From assembly GCF_019749255.1 (NCBI RefSeq), contig NZ_JACWFH010000026.1, positions 34,141 to 98,140 on the forward strand: 64,000 nucleotides of DNA, in the 5' to 3' direction. The DNA is from Mesobacillus maritimus. Its GTDB lineage: Bacteria; Bacillota; Bacilli; Bacillales; Cytobacillaceae. A model generated the notes under the pieces. The model searched no databases. It was not told where the DNA came from and saw only the letters and a program-made list of their open reading frames with translations. A program made the position numbers and the translations under genes. Position 1 is the stretch's first letter. Every line of letters begins with the position of its first letter. This document shows positions 18,101 through 27,253 of the stretch, in pieces.

Positions 18101-18725
18101 AAAGTATATTTCAATTAAGCCTAATTCATATGGATTGGTTCATTTCACTGAATCAGCTTATTTTGAAAATGATATTATCTTGCGTTTACGTAACTTTCTT
18201 GCAGTTGCTTTTTCTCCAGATACAGTAGACGAAAATATGCAATGGTTGGCAGAAGCACTTGGGATGAAAAAAGGTGAAGATGCTGAAGCTCGTTTACGAC
18301 GTTATTTCATGGATGAATTCTTTGAAGATCATTGTAAGGTGTATCAAAAACGTCCGATTTATTGGTTAGTGGATTCTGGTAAGTATAAAGGATTTCGTAC
18401 ATTAATTTATATGCATCGTTATCAACCAGACATAATAGCAACGATTCGTTTCGAGCATTTGCAGGAAATTCAAGCTAAGTATCAAAATGAAATTACAGAT
18501 TTAGAAAACCGATTAGTGAACCCAAACTTATCAGCAAGTGAGAAGAAAAAGCTAACAGCAGAAAAAACTTCTTTTGAAAAGAAAATGGATGAATTACGAG
18601 AGTTTGATAAACGTCTAGCTGAGATAGCTAACGAAGAAATTGAAATTGATCTAGACGATGGTGTGAAAGTGAACTATGAGAAGTTCTATCGTGGTGGCAA
18701 AGGTGTATTAGCGAAGATAAAATAA
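15198..18725 (+). CDS. pglX: BREX adenine-N6 DNA methyltransferase PglX
   Basis: A 1175-residue methyltransferase. SAM-binding motif I (LLDPAMGSGHILVYAFEVF) lies near residue 305 and the catalytic NPPY (VVMNPPYMG) near 490, diagnostic of N6-adenine methylation. The C-terminal half is a target-recognition/spacer region ending in a coiled coil (about 1090-1140) with SEKKKLTAEKTSFEKKMDEL. PglX marks host DNA at a non-palindromic site so BREX spares it; the recognition site cannot be read from sequence. GTG 15198, with AATGAGGTGG 5 nt upstream, is a better start than the in-frame GTG at 15189. Confidence 0.95.
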   Translation: MNKAELKNFAIQSRRQLIDQVKTKALMYGIDEKNGLETQEQFGQLMINDKPYPLYMEPAFNSLKNQLKQKGYKQLVEEVAYTWFNRIIAIRYMEVHDYLPEKVNVLSSSVGRVDPDILFEYETMDLPIKQEEIRELLDAGNTEGAYRKLFIAQCNALNTILPFLFEQIQDYTELLLPDFLLDAESVIKVLVQNDELTNSFEEIEVIGWLYQYYIAEEKDRVFAQKSKYKKEEIPFATQLFTPKWIVQYMVQNSLGRYWTEAHREDEDLISNWEYFIKHDEEDFHEKIAPYVNKELRVEDIKLLDPAMGSGHILVYAFEVFHQIYEKCGYPEREIPRLIIENNLYGLDIDDRAYQLAAFAVVMKAASYSRRFFRSIEREGIKLNLASIQETNHISDSVIAYIAQEEKGERYNQVKAFFNQYHNAKTYGSLINISERDFTFFVERLEHIQNNPVEDLFFAEQHEIVNEVMPALIQQTKIMRDEYDVVVMNPPYMGSRKMDKNLADFLENKYPKAKHDLFAAFMEITFYLKSRGFYASINQHSWMFLPSFESLRNKYLYTFTLDTMLHLGPNAFEEINGEVVQSTVFVHRNYNDIKFESLFYDLTVGNAYEKNIKFKSIRNTTNVFSYFQNDFLDFPGSIFAYWADHEIRNIFKVYDSIGDISKPRQGMSSSNNDLFLRQWFEVTIEKMGIGITSGEEVKNLNIKWIPYNKGGTYRKWYGNQDYVINWENDGAEVKNYAAQLYNSYTRTIKNIKFYFKEGITWSRISTSNFGLRYTPPGFIFSDAGMMLFAEEKESLLVLLGYLNSNIADYFLNILNPTIAIQSGSVSLLPSPIIDQTLIELILPLVNENISITKDDWDSKEISWEFKKHFIKKYEAKSISDAYCKYVEEWNKYIVKLESNENKIDEVFYRHFNLPETVKGYLRENKVTVEVIDLMNTSKSFISYFIGILVGRYSLDVEGLAFAGGNWDDKKYISIKPNSYGLVHFTESAYFENDIILRLRNFLAVAFSPDTVDENMQWLAEALGMKKGEDAEARLRRYFMDEFFEDHCKVYQKRPIYWLVDSGKYKGFRTLIYMHRYQPDIIATIRFEHLQEIQAKYQNEITDLENRLVNPNLSASEKKKLTAEKTSFEKKMDELREFDKRLAEIANEEIEIDLDDGVKVNYEKFYRGGKGVLAKIK

Positions 18726-18729
18726 ATCA

Positions 18730-18755
18730 TGGCCTTCTTACTTTGGTAAGGAGGC
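18730..18755 (+). promoter_or_regulatory. Intra-operon hairpin between pglX and pglZ
   Basis: GCCTTCTTAC and GTAAGGAGGC form a 10-bp stem (one G-T pair) with a TTTG loop just after the pglX stop. There is only a weak T-rich tail. The placement parallels the brxC-pglX hairpin. It is either a partial terminator or an RNA-stability element. Confidence 0.5.
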
Positions 18756-18814
18756 TTGTTTCATATTAAGGTATAATTAAAATTATTAGTAAATATTCAT
18801 AATGAGGTGACACA

Positions 18815-21325
18815 ATGAATGTCATTGAACTGTTAAAAGAGCGAATAGAGGACGAGTTATATAAAAAAAATAAGCCGCGTACGGTTATTTTTTGGTATGA
18901 CGAGCAAGGAGAATATACTGTTTCTGATTTAGAAGAAACATTAGCAGAGCAACCGATTCAAATCCGCCAATTAACACGTAATAATTTCTTTACGCTTAAA
19001 TTAGAAATCGAGTTGGAAAAGAAAAAGAATTCTTTTTTATTATATGCTGATTTTGCAAAACCAGCGATAGAAGACAACTTTTTGCTGGATATGGAGCTTT
19101 ACGGTACAGAGTTTAAAGCTGATACTAATGCTTTACTTGCAGAACAGTTGCAAGTAAGTGATGCCATTTTAAGACCTTTAATTAAGAAATATGGAGACTT
19201 TTTTAAAAGTACAGAGCGTAAAAATAAATTAAAAAGAGTCATAGCACCCAATGCCACGGATCGTGAAATCGAGTATGCAATGTTAGCAGTGCTAACCGGC
19301 GCACCGGTTGCGAATATGGAAGAAATTACTCGTCATTTATTGGTTCGCGGATTACAAGAAGATTCAAATGAAGCGTATAAAGCTATATCAAAACGCTTTA
19401 GCACGAAACGTATGTGGGAGCTTCTCACGGAATACTTTGGTTTACATTCTAATGATTTGACATTGCAGTATTTAATGGAACATGTCCTGTATGCGCATTT
19501 CAAACGTCATGCACAATTTGAAGAACAGTCATTACAAAAGAAATATGAAACAACACGCGGCAATGCATGTGCTTTATTTATTGATGACTGGCTACATACA
19601 AAAGAAAGCGAAGTAGAAGTCTTAGAGACCTATATGAAGGAAATCGAACAAAGATTTTCGATTATTGATGTGTTACACGAACGGCCAATCGAGCAATTTG
19701 CTGACATTTCAACTTTCCCGATAATTGATCATTTATTGATAAATAGACTAACAGCAGAACTTCTTCATCAAACATCCAATTTTGATGCTTGGGAAGAAAT
19801 TTTGAATAAACGTTCAAAAATGAATTGGGCTAAACGAAACGAACGAATCCGAAGTTTGTTAAATGTAATGAAAGATGCAGTTGATTTATCAAAGTATAAA
19901 ATGTTCTTGAAACAATATGATACTCGTGAGCCTTTATACGTCCAATATACAAGTCAACTTTACTTAATTGATCAAGCATATAGACGCTTTATGACGGGGT
20001 TTTTACAATTAGAAAATAAAGAAGTGCTAGAAAAACTAGCTGAGCAATTAACAAATTGGTATGAAAATAAATATTTATTGAAAATTGCTCAAGAGACTAA
20101 TTATCTTTTAGAAACTTCAGAAGTAGGAAAATTACCTAAACAGGCTAAGTTTTATAAAGAAGTTTTACAGCCGATTCTTGAGAAAGAATCAACACGCGTA
20201 TTTGTGATAATTTCAGATGCAGTACGATATGAGGTAGGAGAAGAATTAGTTTCTCGGTTAAATTTACGTTCGAATGGAGTTGCCTCTATCAGTCCGTTGG
20301 TTGCAAATATGCCAACGTATACACAATTAGGTATGGCATCTTTATTACCCCATAAAGTGTTATCGATTAATGAAAATGGAACTGTATTAGCAGATGACCA
20401 ACCTACAAATGGATTAGCAAATCGTACTAAAATTCTACAAGCAGCTCATCCAAAAGCAGTTGCCTATCGTTTAACAGATTTTTTAGATTGGTCAAGAGAG
20501 ACAGCAGATCAAAATTTTAAAGGAAAGCGTCTCGTTTATTTATATCATGATGTAGTGGATGCAACAGGTGATTCTGCAAAATCCGAACGTGCTACTTATA
20601 TGGCTGCGGAACGTGCAATAAAAGAATTATCAATTGCTGTTGATCAATTATCTAAATGGCAAGCAAAAAGAATTTTTATAACAGCAGATCACGGATTCCT
20701 TTATCAGTATCCAAGAATTGAAAATGATATTAAAGTAGTGAGTGTTAAAGGTGAAATTATTGATTCGAATCGTCGCTTTGTTGTAGGTCATAATCTACTA
20801 ATAGATGATGGAGCTATTAATGTGCCAGATGATTTTTCAACATTAGAAGGTGTTGAAAAAGTGATTGCTAAAGGCATAAACCGTTTTATTGGTGGTGGAG
20901 GATTACAGTTTGTACACGGCGGTGCAACACCTCAAGAAGTAATAATACCACTAATTGATTATCGTCGTACTTCACAAGCGGTTCCTGTTGAAATCAGTGT
21001 AGCTATGCCAAAACGTGTAATTACAGGTTTCCGTATCCAAGTGCCAATTTATCAAGAACAAAGTATTTCACTGGAATATAAGGCGCGTACAATTCGGGCT
21101 GCATTTTACCTTAATGATGAGCGAATTTCAAATGAAATTGAATGGACATTTGATATGGTGGGAGAAAACCATGAACGTACGGAGCAACTAACATTTAATC
21201 TTGTAGAAAACTATTATCCAACAGGGAAAACTTGCGAGCTGAGAATGCTAACAGTAGAGGATGACAAAGTCACACCATATCGCGAGACAGAATTTACGAT
21301 TCATATGTATAATGCGCTTTACTGA
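18815..21325 (+). CDS. pglZ: BREX alkaline-phosphatase-superfamily protein PglZ
   Basis: An 836-residue protein. The PglZ core shows FVIISDAVRYEVGEEL near residue 465, with the metal-binding Asp, and ITADHGFLYQ near 623, with the Asp-His pair typical of the alkaline phosphatase superfamily. The N-terminal half is helical and the C-terminal portion beta-rich. PglZ is the signature protein of BREX/Pgl systems and acts as a nuclease or phosphodiesterase-like partner of PglX. ATG 18815 follows GAGGTGA. It is the last BREX core gene before a hairpin and an antisense gene. Confidence 0.95.
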   Translation: MNVIELLKERIEDELYKKNKPRTVIFWYDEQGEYTVSDLEETLAEQPIQIRQLTRNNFFTLKLEIELEKKKNSFLLYADFAKPAIEDNFLLDMELYGTEFKADTNALLAEQLQVSDAILRPLIKKYGDFFKSTERKNKLKRVIAPNATDREIEYAMLAVLTGAPVANMEEITRHLLVRGLQEDSNEAYKAISKRFSTKRMWELLTEYFGLHSNDLTLQYLMEHVLYAHFKRHAQFEEQSLQKKYETTRGNACALFIDDWLHTKESEVEVLETYMKEIEQRFSIIDVLHERPIEQFADISTFPIIDHLLINRLTAELLHQTSNFDAWEEILNKRSKMNWAKRNERIRSLLNVMKDAVDLSKYKMFLKQYDTREPLYVQYTSQLYLIDQAYRRFMTGFLQLENKEVLEKLAEQLTNWYENKYLLKIAQETNYLLETSEVGKLPKQAKFYKEVLQPILEKESTRVFVIISDAVRYEVGEELVSRLNLRSNGVASISPLVANMPTYTQLGMASLLPHKVLSINENGTVLADDQPTNGLANRTKILQAAHPKAVAYRLTDFLDWSRETADQNFKGKRLVYLYHDVVDATGDSAKSERATYMAAERAIKELSIAVDQLSKWQAKRIFITADHGFLYQYPRIENDIKVVSVKGEIIDSNRRFVVGHNLLIDDGAINVPDDFSTLEGVEKVIAKGINRFIGGGGLQFVHGGATPQEVIIPLIDYRRTSQAVPVEISVAMPKRVITGFRIQVPIYQEQSISLEYKARTIRAAFYLNDERISNEIEWTFDMVGENHERTEQLTFNLVENYYPTGKTCELRMLTVEDDKVTPYRETEFTIHMYNALY

Positions 21326-21327
21326 AA

Positions 21328-21365
21328 GATATGGCTCTTTAATCTCAGAATAAAGAGCCATATCA
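21328..21365. terminator. 14-bp hairpin between pglZ and the antisense YaaC-like gene
   Basis: GATATGGCTCTTTA / TAAAGAGCCATATC is a perfect 14-bp stem lying between the convergent pglZ and YaaC-like genes. It lacks a clear U-run, so termination efficiency is uncertain, but the position suits a shared terminator. Confidence 0.6.
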
Positions 21366-21367
21366 CA

Positions 21368-22441
21368 TTAGGTCCTAAAACCTGTTACTCTAAAATCATC
21401 TCCAGAAATCTCTGAAGAAATCATATCTATAAATTGATAAATAGATTTATTGATAAATTCAGTCAATAACCAACCACAAGATTTTTCTAAATGTTTAGCT
21501 AGTCTGTTAGGGTCGTACCTAGACATTTCACTCAAACAGTGCATTGCAGAAAAAGTTAAAGATAAAGTATTACGATCAATTATCCCCTGTATGTCTTTTC
21601 GTTTTATATACCAGAGTTGATTTGGACTATAAATATATCTGAAACGTTTTCTTTGATTTGAGTAATATTTATTGAAACTTTCTAGACTCTTTGAAGTAGG
21701 TTTATTTCGAGGTGCTACCCAATCAAACTTTTTATTTAAGCGAATTGTATAAAACTGTTCTTGAGAATAAAATTTATCGATGCTGAATCCTGTTTTAAAC
21801 TTTGCAAATTCCCTTTGGTTTGAATATTGTTCTTCTAATTGTGCCTCTAACCATCCTTGTTTTGCATTTTTATCAAAAACAAATCTAGGATTAGAGATTG
21901 GTACAAAAAGCTCTGCTTGTCCAAAAGTAAGTATATATGCCCTATGTATGTACTCTTAATTATAGAGTATTTCCTTTAAATTATATGTTTCTGGTGTACT
22001 ACCAATTGTTTTAATAGGTTCTTTTAAATAATTACATAAACCTGATAAGACCCCTTTAGGATGCAATTTAATATATTCATTTTGGATGACAATTTGACCA
22101 TTTTTGACCTCACCAGAGACTCCATGTTTAGTATCAAAATTGATACCTTTAAATGTTAAGAGAGCTTTTGTAGCATTTAAAAAGCAATAATACGAAGTAA
22201 GAGGTTTGGATAGTATATCTAAATTTTTAGTAGCCTCATAAAAGTTTTCAGCTTGTTTCCAATAATTTAACGCAATTTGATTTTTTGAAGTTTGCTTCCC
22301 TTTTTTTAAAAAGAGTTCAATATACCTCCAAGTAGAATCAGTTAATACCGTTTTGTTTGTGAAGTTAGGATTGATAATTGCTTTTCGTAATGCAATTTCA
22401 TGTTTTTTAATTTTTATACTAGGACGTATGCTTTCTATCAT
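21368..22441 (-). pseudogene. YaaC-family gene interrupted by one in-frame stop codon
   Basis: The frame from ATG 22441 (upstream GGGGG) codes for about 161 residues up to a TAA at 21956-21958. The same frame then continues for 195 further codons to a second TAA at 21368-21370. The first part shows the YaaC-like pattern W..IELF, QAENFYEATKNL, LSKPLTSYYCFLNATKALL and a HGVSGEV segment. The second part is equally protein-like (YILTFGQAELFVPISNPRF; NQLWYIKRKDIQGIIDR). Together they give about 357 codons, near the family length of a little over 300 residues. One substitution explains the break. It lies antisense inside the BREX locus. Readthrough or a sequencing error cannot be excluded. Confidence 0.8.
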
Positions 22442-22524
22442 ATAAACCCCCAAATTGTGACATATAACGCTTATAATATAACATAAATGTGGATAAATGA
22501 ATTTATATCAAGAAGAGGTGACAT

Positions 22525-25500
22525 ATGCTAAAAATCGGAGAAATAATAAAAGGATCTTTCTGGCCGGAAATTGTTGAAATTAAGCATTTTGAAGAAATTG
22601 ACGATGATTTATTTTTAGTTGAATCAATTGGGCGTAAAACAAATAAATATTATGAACAGTATTTAGATAGGGCGCAACTAGCACAATTAGAAAATATTCA
22701 AGATGAGGAAAGTTCATTTAATTCTGAAAGATTGCAACACTATTTACAATATTACATATTAAAGACAGAGGATAAATTTTCGAAGTCTCGTGCGCGAGGA
22801 AACAAAAAGATTATCCCTCTCCCACACCAAATTGAAGCAGTGTATAGCCGCATGTTACAGTCACCTCAAGTACGATATTTATTAGCGGATGATCCGGGAG
22901 CAGGGAAAACGATAATGTCAGGAATGTTAATACGTGAGTTAATTGCAAGACAAGCAGCAGAGCGTATTTTAATTTTAGTTCCCCCTCTAGTATTGAAACA
23001 ATGGCAGGAAGAGCTAAAAGATAAGTTTGGTGAAGAGTTTACCATTGTAAATCGAAGTTTATTAAATAGCTCAAGTGAGGTAAATCCATTCGAATCACAT
23101 GACAAAATAATTGCATCAATTTATTGGGCTTCCCGCGAAGAAATTAAAGCGTATATTTTAAAAGCGCAGTTTGATTTAGTAATCGTCGATGAAGCGCATA
23201 AAATGGCAGCATATACGCATGGAGTCAAGAAACGTAAAGTGAATCGTACGAAAATCTACCAGCTTGGGGAGAGTTTACTTCGTCACACTGAGCATTGCTT
23301 ATTACTAACTGCAACACCGCATAAAGGAGATAAAGAAAATTTTCGGCATTTAATGAGTTTGGTAGACCATGATATTTTTTCACGTTTAAATAGTGGTGAT
23401 TCTATATATGAAAAGAGTAATCCTTTCGTTATTCGTCGATTAAAGGAGACAATGAAAAATTTTGATGGTACACCGTTATTCCCGAAAAGAACAACAACGA
23501 CAATTACATTTGATTTAAGCTATGGCGAACGTGAGCTATATGAAGATGTAACTGCTTATGCACGTGAGCATTTCAATCGAGCAAAACAAAATAATAAACC
23601 GAATGTAGCATTTGCGATGATGATTTTACAACGTCGCCTAAGTTCGTCTTTAGATGCTATTTATTTATCCCTAAAACGACGTAAAGAAAAGTTAGAAGAA
23701 TTATTAGAGTCTGAGTTAACGGCCAATAAATCAATTGAGCCATTTGAATACGACGAACTTTCAACAGAAGAGCAAGAAGAAATAGAGACTTTAGTTGAAG
23801 GAGAAACCGATGTTATTGATATAGAGGAACTAAAGTTAGAAATAGAGATTCTAGATGGATTAGTTCGTAAAGCAGAGATGCTCGTAAATCAAGATATTGA
23901 GCGTAAATATATAGAGCTTGAAAACACGTTATTCAGTCAGGATGGATTGCTTTCCAAAGGAGAAAAGATTCTTATTTTTACGGAATCAAAAGATACTTTA
24001 TATTACCTTGAACGAAAGCTCCTACAGCATGTCCCTGAAGTCACAAAAATCGTTGGGAATTTTTCGATGGACCTACGTCGTGAACAAGTGGAGCGATTCC
24101 GAAATGATGTGCAAATTATGCTTGCTACAGATGCCGGGGGAGAATCTATCAACCTTCAATTCTGTAATCAAATGATTAACTATGATATTCCGTGGAATCC
24201 AAATCGTTTAGAACAGCGTATGGGACGTATTCATCGTATTGGACAAAAGAATGAAGTATTCGTCTTTAATCTTGTTGCAAAGAATACACGTGAAGGAGAT
24301 GTATTGATACGTCTACTTGATAAGATGGAACAAATGCGCTCAGATTTAGGGCAAGATCAGGTCTATGATTTTATTGGTGAAGTGCTAGAAGAAAACAATA
24401 TTGATTTATCGCACTTAATGGAAGAAGCGATTAGCGGCCGTGAAAATTTAGATGAGCTGATTGCACAAATGGAAAAAACATTATCTGAAGAACATGAACG
24501 ATTATTAGAATTAGCTAAACAAGAACGCTTAGATGATTCCAGTTTTGATTTACCGGGTGCAAGACGTGCATATCAAGAAATTTCAATTAGTAGTATGCCG
24601 TCGCGAGTCTATAGTGAGTTTGTAGTAAAACAGTTTGAGGAAACACGTATTAAAGTAAATATCTCAAACGACGGCAATACAGTTCGAATAGATCGTTTCC
24701 CTAAAAATATTCGTGAACTAATTAAGAAGCGAAAATATTCTTTAAGAACTGATGAATCATTACGGTTTACATTAAGACCAGATAAACAAACAGAACAGTT
24801 ATCTATATTACCGAATGACCATCCGTTAAAAAAATTAGCGATGGAATTAGCGAGTCAAGAGTTGCAACAAGTGGCTTTACCAATTTGTACAGTAAAAACA
24901 TATGTCAGTGAACCATTAACATTAGAAATTAGCCGTATTAGTGTAGTTGATGGTACAGGACGAGAATTAGAACAAGAGTTAATGTTATTAGCTAAAAGGG
25001 AAACTGGGGAGTTCATTCAAGTAGATCCGTATTTTCTATTCCAAAAGCAATTTGAATTAATCAATACAGCAGGTACAGAAGATAAATCATTTAAAAAAGA
25101 ATCTATTCTTCAAGCGAAAAAAATACTTCAATCTGTTCAAATGAAACGAGATGATTATTTAAATCGAAAGAGTACTTATTTACGTCGTTCATTTGATGAA
25201 CAAATGCAAACTCTACAGGAAAGAGTAACTAATTATCTAAGTGATAACTTAAATAATAAAAATAGCGCATTAATTAACCAAACCTATACTCAAATTGAAG
25301 ACTTAGAGGAACGTAGTAAAGATCGACTTGAAAATATTGAAAGAGAAAGAAGTATTCAGTTACAGTCCATTAAGCCGATTACACAACTTCATGTACAACC
25401 AATTGTAAGTGCAGCACGTGTTATTCCAAAAGATTTTATAGAAGTTGTAAAAGACTATGAATATCAAAATGGACGATTAAATATCCGTGTTAAGAATGCA

Positions 25501-25698
25501 TTTGGCTTAGTCGATTTCACGAGTGAAGAAGCAGAGGGCAATACACGATTTATTTTACTAACACCGTCTATAGATTTGCTTTCACAACAAGTGGAATTAA
25601 ATGATTACCAAGAATTAAATGGATCTGTATATGTTTATGTGGTAAATCAAAATAAAATTGTTGAAGAATTGAAAATGGAACAAATCATTGGAATGTAG
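22525..25698 (+). CDS. SNF2-type superfamily 2 helicase (BrxHII/DrmD-like), downstream of BREX core
   Basis: A 1057-residue helicase. The first RecA domain has Walker A in ADDPGAGKTIMSGML near residues 121-135 and DEAH near 222-225, followed by LLLTATPHKGD (motif III). The second domain carries ATDAGGESINLQFCN and NRLEQRMGRIHRIGQ (motifs V and VI) near 535-575. A long C-terminal part contains coiled coil (about 860-940). It resembles the SNF2 helicases of phage-defence loci: DrmD of DISARM and the BrxHII helicases of some BREX types. In this operon it occupies the place where type 1 BREX has brxL. ATG 22525 follows GAAGAGGTGA. Confidence 0.85.
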   Translation: MLKIGEIIKGSFWPEIVEIKHFEEIDDDLFLVESIGRKTNKYYEQYLDRAQLAQLENIQDEESSFNSERLQHYLQYYILKTEDKFSKSRARGNKKIIPLPHQIEAVYSRMLQSPQVRYLLADDPGAGKTIMSGMLIRELIARQAAERILILVPPLVLKQWQEELKDKFGEEFTIVNRSLLNSSSEVNPFESHDKIIASIYWASREEIKAYILKAQFDLVIVDEAHKMAAYTHGVKKRKVNRTKIYQLGESLLRHTEHCLLLTATPHKGDKENFRHLMSLVDHDIFSRLNSGDSIYEKSNPFVIRRLKETMKNFDGTPLFPKRTTTTITFDLSYGERELYEDVTAYAREHFNRAKQNNKPNVAFAMMILQRRLSSSLDAIYLSLKRRKEKLEELLESELTANKSIEPFEYDELSTEEQEEIETLVEGETDVIDIEELKLEIEILDGLVRKAEMLVNQDIERKYIELENTLFSQDGLLSKGEKILIFTESKDTLYYLERKLLQHVPEVTKIVGNFSMDLRREQVERFRNDVQIMLATDAGGESINLQFCNQMINYDIPWNPNRLEQRMGRIHRIGQKNEVFVFNLVAKNTREGDVLIRLLDKMEQMRSDLGQDQVYDFIGEVLEENNIDLSHLMEEAISGRENLDELIAQMEKTLSEEHERLLELAKQERLDDSSFDLPGARRAYQEISISSMPSRVYSEFVVKQFEETRIKVNISNDGNTVRIDRFPKNIRELIKKRKYSLRTDESLRFTLRPDKQTEQLSILPNDHPLKKLAMELASQELQQVALPICTVKTYVSEPLTLEISRISVVDGTGRELEQELMLLAKRETGEFIQVDPYFLFQKQFELINTAGTEDKSFKKESILQAKKILQSVQMKRDDYLNRKSTYLRRSFDEQMQTLQERVTNYLSDNLNNKNSALINQTYTQIEDLEERSKDRLENIERERSIQLQSIKPITQLHVQPIVSAARVIPKDFIEVVKDYEYQNGRLNIRVKNAFGLVDFTSEEAEGNTRFILLTPSIDLLSQQVELNDYQELNGSVYVYVVNQNKIVEELKMEQIIGM

Positions 25699-26152
25699 TT
25701 TGAGAGAAAGTAAATAATATTATCGAATTAATGCTGGTAAATTGGAAATTAGATTAAGAGTGCGAAAATTACCATTATCGCACTCTTTTTTTTATAAGGT
25801 TACGAGAAAAGAAACATAATTAAGCTTGTAAAAATTAATTATGTTTCTTTACTTTTAAAGGAAATTCGTCTTATTTTGTCGAAAGGGTATAAATAAGAGG
25901 TTAACTAGTATAGAGGGTATTTTAAAAATGTAGTAGTGTAGAGTGCTTATAATATATTTTTTGATTTGAATTGAGTGAAAATGCCTAGGTAGTTATCCAA
26001 AAAATAGGTCTTTTGGAATTATAAAAGTAATAACGATCCAACATTATCTATTTAAAGTAATATATATTAGAAATTTAAATAGATTTATAGCGTTTTATAC
26101 TGATGCTTGTTAGGATTGTTTAATTGCTAGATACAATTAGGAGTATTTATAT
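25699..26152. other. Spacer between BREX helicase and ABC-3C cassette
   Basis: No gene is seen. It holds the helicase terminator (25757-25787) and a perfect 16-bp inverted repeat (AAAGAAACATAATTAA, 25808-25823, and TTAATTATGTTTCTTT, 25835-25850, 11-nt loop). Very AT-rich DNA follows and should contain the promoter for the next operon. Confidence 0.6.
25757..25787 (+). terminator. Terminator after the helicase gene; left copy of a 31-bp direct repeat
   Basis: AGAGTGCGA...TCGCACTCT forms a strong stem followed by a T-run (25783-25793). The same 31-bp sequence with two mismatches occurs at 29643-29673, just after the ABC-3C cassette. Confidence 0.8.
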
Positions 26153-27253
26153 ATGGAACACTTAGTAGAAGTAACTAAACCAGTTGTTAGTAATATTACA
26201 AATCAACAAATATTATATGGCTTAGCAATAACCATACCTTCAATAGATTTACTAACACTTTTTTCTCCATCTGAATTTGAAGTTTTCATACAGGAATGGA
26301 CGAGTGGATACTTGTATAAAATACAAGGTTATAAAAAGGTTTATCGAAATTCTGGTGCTGGTGATAAAGGTAGAGATGTAGTGGCATGGCTGGATGAGAA
26401 AGGGGATATATGGGACTGCTATCAGTGTAAGCATTACGAAGACCCATTGAAACCTAGTGAGGTTTGGGTTGAATTTGGAAAATTATGTTACTATACATAT
26501 AATAAAGATTTCACAATTCCAAGGAAGTACTTGTTCGCTACTTCAAAAGGTTTAGGACCGTTACTCAAAAGTTACATACAGAATCCAAAACTCTTGAAAA
26601 AGTATTTAATTCAAAATTGGGATAGCAAATGTAAAAAACATATAACAGATACTGAGCAAGTAGAATTAACTGGGGCTTTTAAGAAGTATGTTGAAGATTT
26701 CGATTTTAGTATCGTTGGCTTCCTAGATCCTCTTGAAATTATTGAACAGCATAGAATGACTCCATACTACGTGCCGAGGTTCGGAGGGGGATTTAATAAA
26801 TTTAGGGAGGAATCGATTACTCCTGCTGAAATCCAAGATTCAGAATTAATGTATATAACAAAATTGATTGAGGCATATAGTGAAGATAAGGGTATGCATT
26901 TTGCTGCTCCTGAAGACCTTTCTTCGCATATAAAATATATTAATCATTTAAATAGAGAACGTATTCACTATCACAAAGCACATTCACTTGCATTATTCGA
27001 GAGGGATACTTTACCTGAAGGATCTAGTGCTTTTGAAAAATTAAAAGATGCGGTATATATGGGCGTTATTGATACTGTAGAATCTGACTTTACTAGTGGC
27101 TTTATGAGAGTAAAGGAGACTACAAAGACAGCAAGAAGTTTACTGCTTTCAGGAAATCCTTTAACTAGTGTAGTAGAGGATGATGACAAGCATGGAATAT
27201 GCCATCATCTAGCTAACGATAATAAAATTTCTTGGGTGGTTAGAGATGATTAA
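26153..27253 (+). CDS. ABC-3C-type protein with Mrr-like PD-(D/E)xK nuclease domain
   Basis: A 366-residue protein. The N-terminal region carries a restriction-endonuclease-like fold: GAGDKGRDVVAW (catalytic Asp near residue 75) and WDCYQCKHYED (QxK near 91-93), as in Mrr-family nucleases. The C-terminal half (GGGFNKFREESITPAEIQDSELMYITKLIEAYSED) is a helical domain of the kind that links effectors to ABC-three-component systems. Order with a small middle protein and a Rad50-like ATPase supports that assignment. Probably a DNA-cleaving effector, unleashed by the ATPase on sensing invading DNA; this last point is inference from the proposed family mechanism. Confidence 0.75.
   Translation: MEHLVEVTKPVVSNITNQQILYGLAITIPSIDLLTLFSPSEFEVFIQEWTSGYLYKIQGYKKVYRNSGAGDKGRDVVAWLDEKGDIWDCYQCKHYEDPLKPSEVWVEFGKLCYYTYNKDFTIPRKYLFATSKGLGPLLKSYIQNPKLLKKYLIQNWDSKCKKHITDTEQVELTGAFKKYVEDFDFSIVGFLDPLEIIEQHRMTPYYVPRFGGGFNKFREESITPAEIQDSELMYITKLIEAYSEDKGMHFAAPEDLSSHIKYINHLNRERIHYHKAHSLALFERDTLPEGSSAFEKLKDAVYMGVIDTVESDFTSGFMRVKETTKTARSLLLSGNPLTSVVEDDDKHGICHHLANDNKISWVVRDD

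Noticed and set aside
22525..25698. Assignment of the helicase as part of a DISARM system
   Set aside because: It resembles DrmD, but no drmA, drmB, drmC or drmMI gene is present, whereas a full BREX core lies directly upstream.
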